A stretch of DNA of 64,000 bases from an uncultured Kiloniellaceae bacterium. Its GTDB lineage: Bacteria > Pseudomonadota > Alphaproteobacteria > Kiloniellales > Kiloniellaceae. Below the pieces are notes generated by a model. It was not told the DNA's origin, did no database searches, and saw only the letters and a list, made by a program, of their open reading frames with translations. The translations under genes were made by a program, and so were the position numbers. The stretch lies in NCBI GenBank assembly GCA_947500035.1, contig CANMQP010000004.1, positions 94,071 through 158,070 of the forward strand. The letters run 5' to 3'. Below, one piece after another: positions 53,716 to 60,272 of this stretch (positions are counted from its first letter, which is position 1; each line of letters starts with the position of its first letter).

Positions 53716-54549
53716 CTATTCCGGCTTCTGCGCAACGAAGGCACATTCCTCGGGATTCACGGCGTAACGCCGGTAGGCCTCAAGAGCGTCAAGTTCCATC
53801 ATCTGAACGTCGAAGCCTGCCTCCTTCAAACGCCGGATATAGTCCTGCTTCTCGTAGAGTCTGACATGATCGGACTGACCGTAGCGGGCAATACGCTCTG
53901 CATTGGTGATCACGGATAAATCTTCTTCGGTCGTCTCGATGACCTCCGAATAAGGAACCTGCAGCAAGGCCTTACCCCCGGGCCTCAAAACCCGTTTGAT
54001 TTCAGTCATCGCGACGACATCGGCAGGGATGTGTTCCATCACGTGATTACAAATGACGAAGTCGAAGCTTCCATCGTCAAACTCGAGTTTGGTCAGATCC
54101 TGTTTGATGATATTGGGCACGCCAGGCCGGTCTTCAGGGAAAAGATCACAGGCAACCAGGCGGCCGGTGACCGTCTTGGCAAGATACTCGTAGAGCCTCG
54201 GCTCGGGCGCGACATGCAATATGTCATGATGTGGAAGAAACCCCATCCGGTCTGTCAGCACGAGCCGCGCAAGGCGCTCCCGGTCCATGGAACGGCATAC
54301 CGGGCAGACCACGTTATCGCGCAAGCCACCGGCGACGATCTTCTTCTCCTTGATAACCGGATAGTCCAGTCCGGCCCGCATGAACCGCGCGTGGCTCTGA
54401 TCGCAGTAGACGCAGCTGAAGGTATCGCCCTGATTCTGTTTTGAAAATCGTCTCTCTCTAAACTGACGTCGGCGCTCATCAATCGCCTCCTGGGTTTTGA
54501 GCGGAAGCTCCGCCGCCAGGAAGGCCTTCAAGCCCTGCACCAAAATCAT
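53716..54549 (-). CDS. Class I SAM-dependent methyltransferase with N-terminal zinc-ribbon-like motif
   Basis: About 277 aa from the ATG at 54549, which has GGGGAG six nt upstream; an ATG at 54600 is the longer choice. Seen: CVYCDQ and later CPVCRSMDRERLA (two CxxC pairs, residues about 45-92), then the methyltransferase domain with FDFVICNHVMEHIPADVV, VLRPGGKALLQVPYSE. Likely modifies a small molecule or a cell-surface glycan; similar proteins occur in surface-polysaccharide clusters. No such cluster here. Confidence 0.78.
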   Translation of the reverse strand: MILVQGLKAFLAAELPLKTQEAIDERRRQFRERRFSKQNQGDTFSCVYCDQSHARFMRAGLDYPVIKEKKIVAGGLRDNVVCPVCRSMDRERLARLVLTDRMGFLPHHDILHVAPEPRLYEYLAKTVTGRLVACDLFPEDRPGVPNIIKQDLTKLEFDDGSFDFVICNHVMEHIPADVVAMTEIKRVLRPGGKALLQVPYSEVIETTEEDLSVITNAERIARYGQSDHVRLYEKQDYIRRLKEAGFDVQMMELDALEAYRRYAVNPEECAFVAQKPE

Positions 54550-54738
54550 CCGCCGCTCCCCATCACGCACCCTGTCCCCATGACTACCTGCAAACAGCAT
54601 ATCCTAGTTCGCGGGCATCAACTATCAGTAAAGATTGGGTCTTCGGTGACCGTAGTTCTGGCTGCAGAAAAGGGCATTGCATCACCAGTAAAGGCAGGGA
54701 CCGCCCCACCCGGACGGCCGGCCCGGCGGCGGTCCCTC

Positions 54739-55923
54739 TCAGGCCTTCAGCGCCTGCGCAACATCTTCTTTCAAGTCCTCGACATCTTCCAGCCCGACCG
54801 AGAGTCTGATCAGACCTTCCGTGATCCCCAAAGCCGCGCGCTCTTCCTCGGAAAAGCGCTGATGGGTTGTCGTGGCCGGGTGCGTGGCAAGGCTTTTGGC
54901 ATCGCCAAGGTTGTTTGAAATATCGACATTCCTGAGGGCATCCAGCAGCGCGAATGCGCGTTCCTGTCCGCCCTCAACCTCGAAGGCGATCAGGGTGCCG
55001 CCTTTTGCCATCTGCCGCATTGCCAACTCATGCTGTGGGTGGCTGTCCAGGCCCGGGTAGATCACCTTGCGCATACCCGGCAGGTTCTCCATGAAGCCGG
55101 CAAGCTCAAGCGCGTTGGCACAATGCCTCTCGACCCGCAGATCCAGAGTTTCGAGGCCTTTGAGCATGACCCAGGAATTGAAGGGGCTTGCGGCGGGTCC
55201 GGTGTGACGGAGATTGTTGGTCAGATGGTCGTCCGCGAACTGCTGGGAGCAGAGAATGGCGCCGCCCAGACATCGTCCCTGCCCGTCGACATGTTTGGTC
55301 GTCGAATAGACAACGATATCCGCACCCAGTTCAAGCGGGCGCTGCAGCACCGGTGTAGCGAACACATTGTCCACCACGACCAGCGCACCGGCGGCGTGAG
55401 CCATCTCCGAAACCGCGCGCAGGTCGACGACCTCTAGGGTTGGGTTGGAAGGTGTTTCGAGGAACACCACGTTTGCAGGACGAGAGAGCGCTTTTTCCCA
55501 GGCGCTCAAGTCCGTCCCGTCGACAAACTCGCTCTCAACACCAAAACGCGGCAGGATTTCGCCGATGATGTACTGGCAGGAACTGAAGAGCGCGCGGGAA
55601 GACACGACACGGTCGCCCGCTTTTAACTGACTCATCATCGCCGAGTTGACCGCCGACATGCCGCTGGCCGTGGCCCGGCAGACTTCCGCGCCTTCGAGCA
55701 GACGCAAACGCTCCTCGAACATACTGACCGTCGGATTGGCGTAACGGGAATAGACGAAACGCTCGATGTCTCCGCTGAAGGCCGCCGCCGCCTCGGCCGC
55801 GGAACTGTAGACGTAGCCCGAGGTCAGATACATCGCTTCGCTGGTCTCATCAAAAGCGCTCCGGGTTAACCCGCCACGGATCAATTCTGTCTGCGGTCGT
55901 CTCGCTGGCTTAATATCTGTCAT
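54739..55923 (-). CDS. metZ: O-succinylhomoserine sulfhydrylase
   Basis: 394 aa from the ATG at 55923. A longer ORF to 55977 would intrude on the leader. Seen: Cys/Met metabolism PLP fold with YSRYANPTVSMFEERLRLLEG, TPSNPTLEVVDL and the PLP lysine in YSTTKHVDGQGRCLGGAI. Forms homocysteine from O-succinylhomoserine and sulfide. Controlled by the SAM-II riboswitch at 56064-56121, consistent with feedback by S-adenosylmethionine. The rhodanese gene lies upstream. Confidence 0.9.
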   Translation of the reverse strand: MTDIKPARRPQTELIRGGLTRSAFDETSEAMYLTSGYVYSSAAEAAAAFSGDIERFVYSRYANPTVSMFEERLRLLEGAEVCRATASGMSAVNSAMMSQLKAGDRVVSSRALFSSCQYIIGEILPRFGVESEFVDGTDLSAWEKALSRPANVVFLETPSNPTLEVVDLRAVSEMAHAAGALVVVDNVFATPVLQRPLELGADIVVYSTTKHVDGQGRCLGGAILCSQQFADDHLTNNLRHTGPAASPFNSWVMLKGLETLDLRVERHCANALELAGFMENLPGMRKVIYPGLDSHPQHELAMRQMAKGGTLIAFEVEGGQERAFALLDALRNVDISNNLGDAKSLATHPATTTHQRFSEEERAALGITEGLIRLSVGLEDVEDLKEDVAQALKA

Positions 55924-56020
55924 TGTCCTGCCGTGTCCCAACACATGCCCCTCACCGAAAGGGACGCTCCCTGCCAATCACGGATGTGAGGCGGCACGTC
56001 GCTTCGGTCGGAGGCCAAAT

Positions 56021-56050
56021 AAAAAAACCGGCTGCAAAGTCGCAACCGGT
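56021..56050 (-). terminator. Rho-independent terminator in the metZ leader
   Basis: Minus strand stem ACCGGTTGC / GCAGCCGGT (one G-U pair) followed by seven T. It lies 14 nt after the 3' edge of the riboswitch aptamer and about 100 nt before the metZ start, so it is the probable expression platform, terminating when SAM is bound. Confidence 0.75.
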
Positions 56051-56063
56051 CTCAATCCAGACA

Positions 56064-56121
56064 CGGCCCTTTTAGCGACTTTTTTAACGTGGCTGCAAGC
56101 CGGCCGGCCCAAATCACCACG
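56064..56121 (-). ncRNA. SAM-II riboswitch (metA/metZ leader)
   Basis: Minus strand reads CGTGGTGATTTGG at the 5' end, GCAGCCACGTTAAA in the middle and GCTAAAAGGGCC at the 3' end, the conserved SAM-II (alphaproteobacterial metA RNA) pattern. CGTGG pairs with CCACG to form P1 and the loop region GGCC pairs with the 3' tail to form the pseudoknot. It precedes metZ in many alphaproteobacteria. Binds S-adenosylmethionine. Confidence 0.93.
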
Positions 56122-56188
56122 AAAACGGTGGTAGCATGCAAGGATCAGACGGGCAACGGAAAATAGTGATCCGCCAGCCCGAAAACGC

Positions 56189-56611
56189 TCAGGCCTGTTC
56201 CCAGGGCAGGCCTGCGGCCTTCCACCCGTCCACGTTACCCCGATGCCGCTCATCATCGTGCGGCCCCTCGAAGCCGCCCAGAATGTTGAAGCAGTTTTTG
56301 TAACCGGCGGCGGTCATGGCCGCTGCCGACGACATGGAGCGCACGCCGGAGCGGCAGAGCATGAGTATGGCATCGTCCTGGCGGATACCATGTTGCGCGA
56401 CATCCTCCACGAAAGACCCGTTCACCTGCATGGACGGAAAGACCTGCCATGAGACCCGGATGACGTTCTTGCCGACCCCGGCCAGCGCGGGAAGCCCGAC
56501 GAACATCCATTCCGGCTCCGTGCGGACGTCGACCAGCACGGTTCTGGCATCGCTCTGCAGCAGGTCCCAGGCCTGCTGAACCGTCATATCGCCTTTGTAC
56601 TGGCCGTTCAT
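56189..56611 (-). CDS. Rhodanese-domain sulfurtransferase
   Basis: 139 aa plus stop from the ATG at 56611, with AAGGGAAGG upstream. A longer frame to 56755 gives 49 extra residues not of rhodanese type. Seen: AWDLLQSDARTVLVDVRTEPEWMFVG and the active-site loop LCRSGVRSMSSA with catalytic Cys. Single-domain rhodaneses next to metZ are frequent in alphaproteobacteria and may supply sulfane sulfur or handle sulfide for homocysteine synthesis. Confidence 0.85.
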   Translation of the reverse strand: MNGQYKGDMTVQQAWDLLQSDARTVLVDVRTEPEWMFVGLPALAGVGKNVIRVSWQVFPSMQVNGSFVEDVAQHGIRQDDAILMLCRSGVRSMSSAAAMTAAGYKNCFNILGGFEGPHDDERHRGNVDGWKAAGLPWEQA

Positions 56612-56879
56612 AGCCTTCCCTTTCGTCGTGCAACCGCCTCGCCGTCCCGCCGCAGGATCTGCGGCCGATTTCGGTGGCGAAAATAACCAGAGGTAATCAT
56701 GCAGATGTACCCAATACGTGCAAGGGTGAAGCCGGAGTAAAATACTGGCCCTCAAGCCCTGGAAACCAGCGTGGTACTTAGCAGATTTTAAGAGAATGTA
56801 AATGAGTGAAGCCCAATCATACTGCGCGTTTGAGCCCTACATGAGGCTCCGGAACTAACAGATTGGGGTGATTCTTCTC

Positions 56880-58292
56880 ATGAGCGATATCAATGAACTC
56901 CGCCTTCGCGTGGAAGCGGCCGAAGAGCAGTTTGGCCTGGTCGACGACCGCCAGCGCAAATACGGAGAACGCCTCCTCAATCTGATCGACACGGTCGAGG
57001 GCGGCTTCACCCGCAAGCAGACTGAACTCGAGAGGTCCCAGTCGGAGATCGAGCGGATTACGGCCGAACTGGAGCAGGCAAACTCCGAGAACGAGCAGCT
57101 CCGCGGGATGCTTCATTCACTGTTGCTTGCGATCGAATCGAACAGCGAAGATCGCCTCGACCAGACCATGCACAGCCTGGACAGCGTTGTGACGGCTCTC
57201 ACCGCCGGCACGGCTGGCGCCGGAGCCCCTGCCGCCGACGCCGAAGGCCCCGAGGCTGCCGCAGAAGAGAGCCCGGAAGAGAGCGCATCAGGTGAAACCC
57301 CGGCGGACGCGGAAGACGGCGCGGAAGACACAGTCGGCACGGCCCCTGAACCAGAGGTGATCGAAGACGAAGCGCCGATGGAAGATGCCCCCTCGGAAGA
57401 GATTGCTGCAGACGCGGGTGAAAGCGCGGAGCCGGAAGAGGCTTCAGAAATAGAAGAGAGCGCAGACGCCGGCGACGAACCCGTCGCAATGGCTGAGGCC
57501 GGAGATACTCCAGAGCCCGAGGCTGTTGCTGAAGCAGCCGAAGAAGATGTGACGATTACGGACGAAGGCGAAGAAGCTTCCGAGCCCGTAGCAGAAGAGC
57601 CAGAAACGGACGCGCCTGCACTAGAGGAGCCGGAAGCCGCCGCTGGGGATGAGGTTATGGCGCCAGAGGAGCCAGAGGCGGAAGCCATCGCCGAGACCGA
57701 CGTCGCCGCAATGGAAGAGGCTGAGGGTGAAGCTGCGGACGGGATGGAACCGGAGGCAGAAGTAGCGGCCGACGCCGAAGTCGCCCTGGCGGAAGAGCCA
57801 GAAGCCCCAGCAGCAGAAGCTGCAGAAGCCGACCCAGCAGAGGCTGCAGAAGCTGCAGAAGCCGACGCAGAGCTCGATGTTGAGGCGGCTGCCGAAGCCA
57901 TGCCTGAAGCCGCCGTGGCCGCCGTTGCGACCGACGAGACTGCCGCCGACGAGACTGCTGCTGAAGAGATTGCCGCCGAAGAGATTGCCGCCGAAGAGGT
58001 GGTTTCCGAAGAAGCCGATGCTCCGGAAGCTGCAACCGAAGAACAGGTCGAAGTCGAGCCCGAGGCCGCCGCCGATGCAGCAGAGGAAATGACCGAGGAA
58101 GCCGAGCCGAAAGCTGCCAAGTCGAAGTCACCGGTCGGCGATATCATCGAGCGCATCAGCCAGAAGACCAAAGACTTTCCGAGCCAAGAGGTCGTGATGG
58201 CAGACCTGGATGAAATCGAGGCCGGTGTTGCCGCCGCTCAGGACGAGATGGACGCCGCCGAGGATGACGGGAAAACCGCCGCCGCGTCGTAA
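56880..58292 (+). CDS. Highly acidic Ala/Glu-rich coiled-coil protein of unknown function
   Basis: 470 aa from the ATG at 56880 (GGGGTGA upstream); a GTG at 56868 is the alternative. Seen: an N-terminal region of about 85 residues that is charged and helical (INELRLRVEAAEEQFGLVDD, SEIERITAELEQANSENEQ), then about 300 residues of low-complexity acidic sequence with EPEA, AEEI and DETAA repeats, and a conserved-looking C-terminus, KSPVGDIIERISQKTKDF through DLDEIEAGVAAAQ. No membrane segment or known catalytic motif. The terminal domains probably bind partners, with the middle as a flexible acidic spacer. Confidence 0.75.
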   Translation: MSDINELRLRVEAAEEQFGLVDDRQRKYGERLLNLIDTVEGGFTRKQTELERSQSEIERITAELEQANSENEQLRGMLHSLLLAIESNSEDRLDQTMHSLDSVVTALTAGTAGAGAPAADAEGPEAAAEESPEESASGETPADAEDGAEDTVGTAPEPEVIEDEAPMEDAPSEEIAADAGESAEPEEASEIEESADAGDEPVAMAEAGDTPEPEAVAEAAEEDVTITDEGEEASEPVAEEPETDAPALEEPEAAAGDEVMAPEEPEAEAIAETDVAAMEEAEGEAADGMEPEAEVAADAEVALAEEPEAPAAEAAEADPAEAAEAAEADAELDVEAAAEAMPEAAVAAVATDETAADETAAEEIAAEEIAAEEVVSEEADAPEAATEEQVEVEPEAAADAAEEMTEEAEPKAAKSKSPVGDIIERISQKTKDFPSQEVVMADLDEIEAGVAAAQDEMDAAEDDGKTAAAS

Positions 58293-58315
58293 CCCCTATC
58301 TCTGTGTTGCCGAAG

Positions 58316-58352
58316 AGCCCCGTGCCGTCTCACCGGCGGCACGGGGCTTTTT
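58316..58352 (+). terminator. Rho-independent terminator of the acidic protein gene
   Basis: AGCCCCGTGCC / GGCACGGGGCT stem with five T following, 24 nt after the stop codon. Confidence 0.9.
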
Positions 58353-58424
58353 GACATTCCGACAACCGAACTGTGCGCTGAAAACCACTAGATCTGGAAA
58401 ATTACAGCCGCGAACACACAAGAC

Positions 58425-58455
58425 TTGACAGGAATCTCAAGAAGTGGCGCAGTGT
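58425..58455 (+). promoter_or_regulatory. Predicted promoter of the small RNA/ORF unit
   Basis: Perfect -35 TTGACA at 58425-58430 with a weak -10 candidate CAGTGT at 58450-58455 (19-nt spacer). Position suits transcription starting around 58460, just before the ribosome site. Confidence 0.4.
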
Positions 58456-58472
58456 TTTCATTGGTGCAACAG

Positions 58473-58487
58473 AGAAAGGAGGTGATC
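58473..58487 (+). promoter_or_regulatory. Extended Shine-Dalgarno complementary to the 16S rRNA 3' end
   Basis: AGAAAGGAGGTGATC is the exact 15-nt complement of the alphaproteobacterial 16S tail GATCACCTCCTTTCT. Typical sites match four to six nt. It ends 2 nt before the ATG of the 22-codon ORF; the GGAGG core is 7 nt from it. Confidence 0.8.
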
Positions 58488-58489
58488 AG

Positions 58490-58558
58490 ATGTCTAACCT
58501 TATGGTGAGGCCCAGTGCCGCGGAGACTTCGATCACGTCCCTTGGGGACAAGGCCTGA
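58490..58558 (+). CDS. 22-residue peptide of unknown function (leader-like small ORF)
   Basis: ATG to TGA encodes 22 residues beginning MSNLMVRPSAAETS and ending SLGDKA. Too short for motif analysis. The perfect extended ribosome site makes translation likely, and the codons lie within the stable RNA stems, so translation would remodel the RNA. It could be a regulatory leader peptide, a small protein, or the coding part of a dual-function RNA. Confidence 0.45.
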   Translation: MSNLMVRPSAAETSITSLGDKA

Positions 58559-58637
58559 AGTCACTGGTACCGGGTTAGCCGAATGGCAGATTGCGGACCA
58601 GAAATGCGTCCCTAGTCTCACCTAACGGTACAAGATC

Positions 58638-58672
58638 GACCGCCGAGCCCGACCGGGTTCGGCGGTCTTTCC
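58638..58672 (+). terminator. Rho-independent terminator of the small RNA/ORF unit
   Basis: 13-bp stem GACCGCCGAGCCC / GGGTTCGGCGGTC (one G-U) with a 4-nt loop, then TTTCCTTTT. Confidence 0.88.
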
Positions 58673-58786
58673 TTTTGAAGGAAGCACCTTCCCAAGATGA
58701 AACCGGCCGGGCCTTCCCTGCACACAAAGCTTTGTGCGATGAGCGCTCCCGGCATCTGTCACAGGCTAAGGGGCTAGAACGCTTTC

Positions 58787-58849
58787 CTCGGTACACCCTG
58801 CCCTTGGTGCACCCTGCCCTTGGTGCACCCTGCCCTTGATGCACCCTGC
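58787..58849. repeat. 16-bp tandem repeat, about four copies
   Basis: Units CCTTGGTGCACCCTGC at 58802-58817 and 58818-58833, a one-mismatch copy at 58834-58849, and a degenerate copy at 58787-58801. Each perfect unit contains GGTGCACC, itself a palindrome. It lies in the gene-free stretch before the DUF2946 gene. No function evident. Confidence 0.85.
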
Positions 58850-59020
58850 GGCGCTTTGTCCTTGGTTCCTGAGGCTTGAGGAGGATAGACTGCGCCGTCG
58901 TTTACGAGATCAGACCAGCTTGAGATAGAACGCCCGGCGCAATCTCCCGTGCTTGCAACTCTGGTCCAACTGTAAGATTTAGAACGGATTCACACTTTTT
59001 GATCCGGTCTAGGGTGCCTC

Positions 59021-59404
59021 ATGGTTCTTCAACGCCTCGCCGCGTGGATCGCACTGTTATGCTTCGCAACCATGGTTGCGCTGCCGGGCTTTGCCGCCTT
59101 CCTGCCCCAGGACGACGGTACGATTTCGATTGTCATTTGTTCGCCGGACGGCCTCAAAACCATCGAGATCGCTGAAGAGAGCGACAGAGGCACCGCCGAG
59201 AATCATCCGCGCTGTGATGTCTGTAAAATCCACTGCGGGATAGGAGCCGTCACTCAACTCAGCGGGTGGGTTTTCCCGCAGAGCGGCCAATCCTCAAAAA
59301 CAGAGCGGCCTTCCGATGTGAAGGTGGCAAGACCGCTGACCGTCGAGCAGCGGTTGCCCCGCGGCCCGCCGGCTTCGAAAAGTTTGCGCCTGCAGCGCGC
59401 ATAA
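59021..59404 (+). CDS. DUF2946-type exported protein
   Basis: 127 aa. Seen: a signal-peptide-like N-terminus (LAAWIALLCFATMVALPGFAAF) and a short mature part with a CDVCKIHCG motif, giving three closely spaced Cys plus His, a possible metal site. DUF2946 proteins often lie near copper-resistance genes, and PCu(A)C follows 242 nt downstream. It may be a periplasmic copper-handling protein; this is inference. Start at the ATG near 59021 preceded by a purine-poor region, so start confidence is moderate. Confidence 0.7.
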   Translation: MVLQRLAAWIALLCFATMVALPGFAAFLPQDDGTISIVICSPDGLKTIEIAEESDRGTAENHPRCDVCKIHCGIGAVTQLSGWVFPQSGQSSKTERPSDVKVARPLTVEQRLPRGPPASKSLRLQRA

Positions 59405-59645
59405 TCGTCCGGCAGGCCCCGCGCCGCCAGGCCGGTTTCCCTACGAAAAACCGATCGCCACGGACATCTGCGCTGATATTCGCAGATTTTCGGGAGCGAC
59501 ACCCGATAGTCAGCCCCCGGGTCCTGCATTCGCGGACCTGAGGCCTTCGGAGCTAAAAATTCGTTCGGTTTTCGAACGTCCCAGAGTTTGCAAAACATAA
59601 TTAAGGCTGACCCGATTCGAGGGGCAGCCGCCCAGGAGATTAGAA

Positions 59646-60182
59646 ATGCTGAAATTACGATCCCTCTCTATCGCTCTTATGACCGGTGCCTTCGTTCTGG
59701 GTGGTCTCGCACTGAGCAGCAACCTGCCCACGTCCGACCTGCAGGCTAACGAGTTCAAGAAGGGCGATCTGATGATCGATCATCCCTTCGCCCGTGCCAG
59801 CATCCCCGACCGTCCGGGCGCGGCCTATGCGACGATCAAAAACATGGGGGGCGAGGACGATCGTCTCGTTTCGGCCAGGTCTCCTAAGGCGGCACGGGTT
59901 GAGCTACACACCCATATTATGGAAAACGGTGTCGCCAGGATGCGCCCGGTCGAGGCGATTGACGTACCTGCGGGCGGGACGGCCGAACTCAAGCCCGGCG
60001 GTAATCACATCATGCTCTTCAAACTCGACAAGCATCTTAGCGAAGGCGAGACGTTTCCCCTGATCCTCTCCTTTGAAAAGGCTGGCGACGTTGAAGTCGA
60101 GGTGAATGTGGAAGCCATGGGCTCGGGTGGAATGAAGCATGAAGGTATGAAACACGGCGACGACATGAAAAAGACTCAATAG
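59646..60182 (+). CDS. Periplasmic copper chaperone PCu(A)C
   Basis: 178 aa. Seen: a hydrophobic signal region (SIALMTGAFVLGGLALSSNL), ARASIPDRPGAAYATIKN, and the Cu(I)-binding histidine/methionine set VELHTHIMENGVARMRPV and PGGNHIMLFKL, the HX..MX..HXM pattern of PCu(A)C. A Met/His-rich C-terminal tail (KHEGMKHGDDMKK) may bind extra copper. These proteins deliver copper to cytochrome oxidase subunit II. The gene ends at a bidirectional terminator. Confidence 0.9.
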   Translation: MLKLRSLSIALMTGAFVLGGLALSSNLPTSDLQANEFKKGDLMIDHPFARASIPDRPGAAYATIKNMGGEDDRLVSARSPKAARVELHTHIMENGVARMRPVEAIDVPAGGTAELKPGGNHIMLFKLDKHLSEGETFPLILSFEKAGDVEVEVNVEAMGSGGMKHEGMKHGDDMKKTQ

Positions 60183-60210
60183 CTGCGCTGACTTTTGCTT
60201 GAGGCAGCAA

Positions 60211-60240
60211 AAGGGCGGTTCAAAAGAACCGCCCTTTTTT
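60211..60240. terminator. Bidirectional Rho-independent terminator
   Basis: 11-bp stem AAGGGCGGTTC / GAACCGCCCTT with loop AAAA. A T-run follows on both strands, so it ends the PCu(A)C message and the convergent oligopeptidase message. Confidence 0.92.
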
Positions 60241-60272
60241 GTCGATATCCAGGAAAATGAGGCGCTGAAACC

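Larger units (their letters stand above)
58460..58672 (+). ncRNA. Structured RNA unit with embedded small ORF
   Basis: A compact transcription unit of about 210 nt between a TTGACA box and a strong terminator. Many mutually consistent helices are visible: CCAGTG (58512-58517) with CACTGG (58562-58567), GACTTC (58525-58530) with GAAGTC (58557-58562), GTCC/GGAC, and GTACCGGGTTAG (58568-58579) with CTAACGGTAC (58622-58631) enclosing a hairpin. It also holds a 22-codon ORF and a second 10-codon ORF (58583-58615). I do not recognise a named RNA family. Confidence 0.5.

Noticed and set aside
58490..58672. Known RNA families (tmRNA, SRP RNA, 6S RNA, RNase P RNA)
   Set aside because: None of their hallmark sequences were seen, so no name is assigned to this RNA unit.
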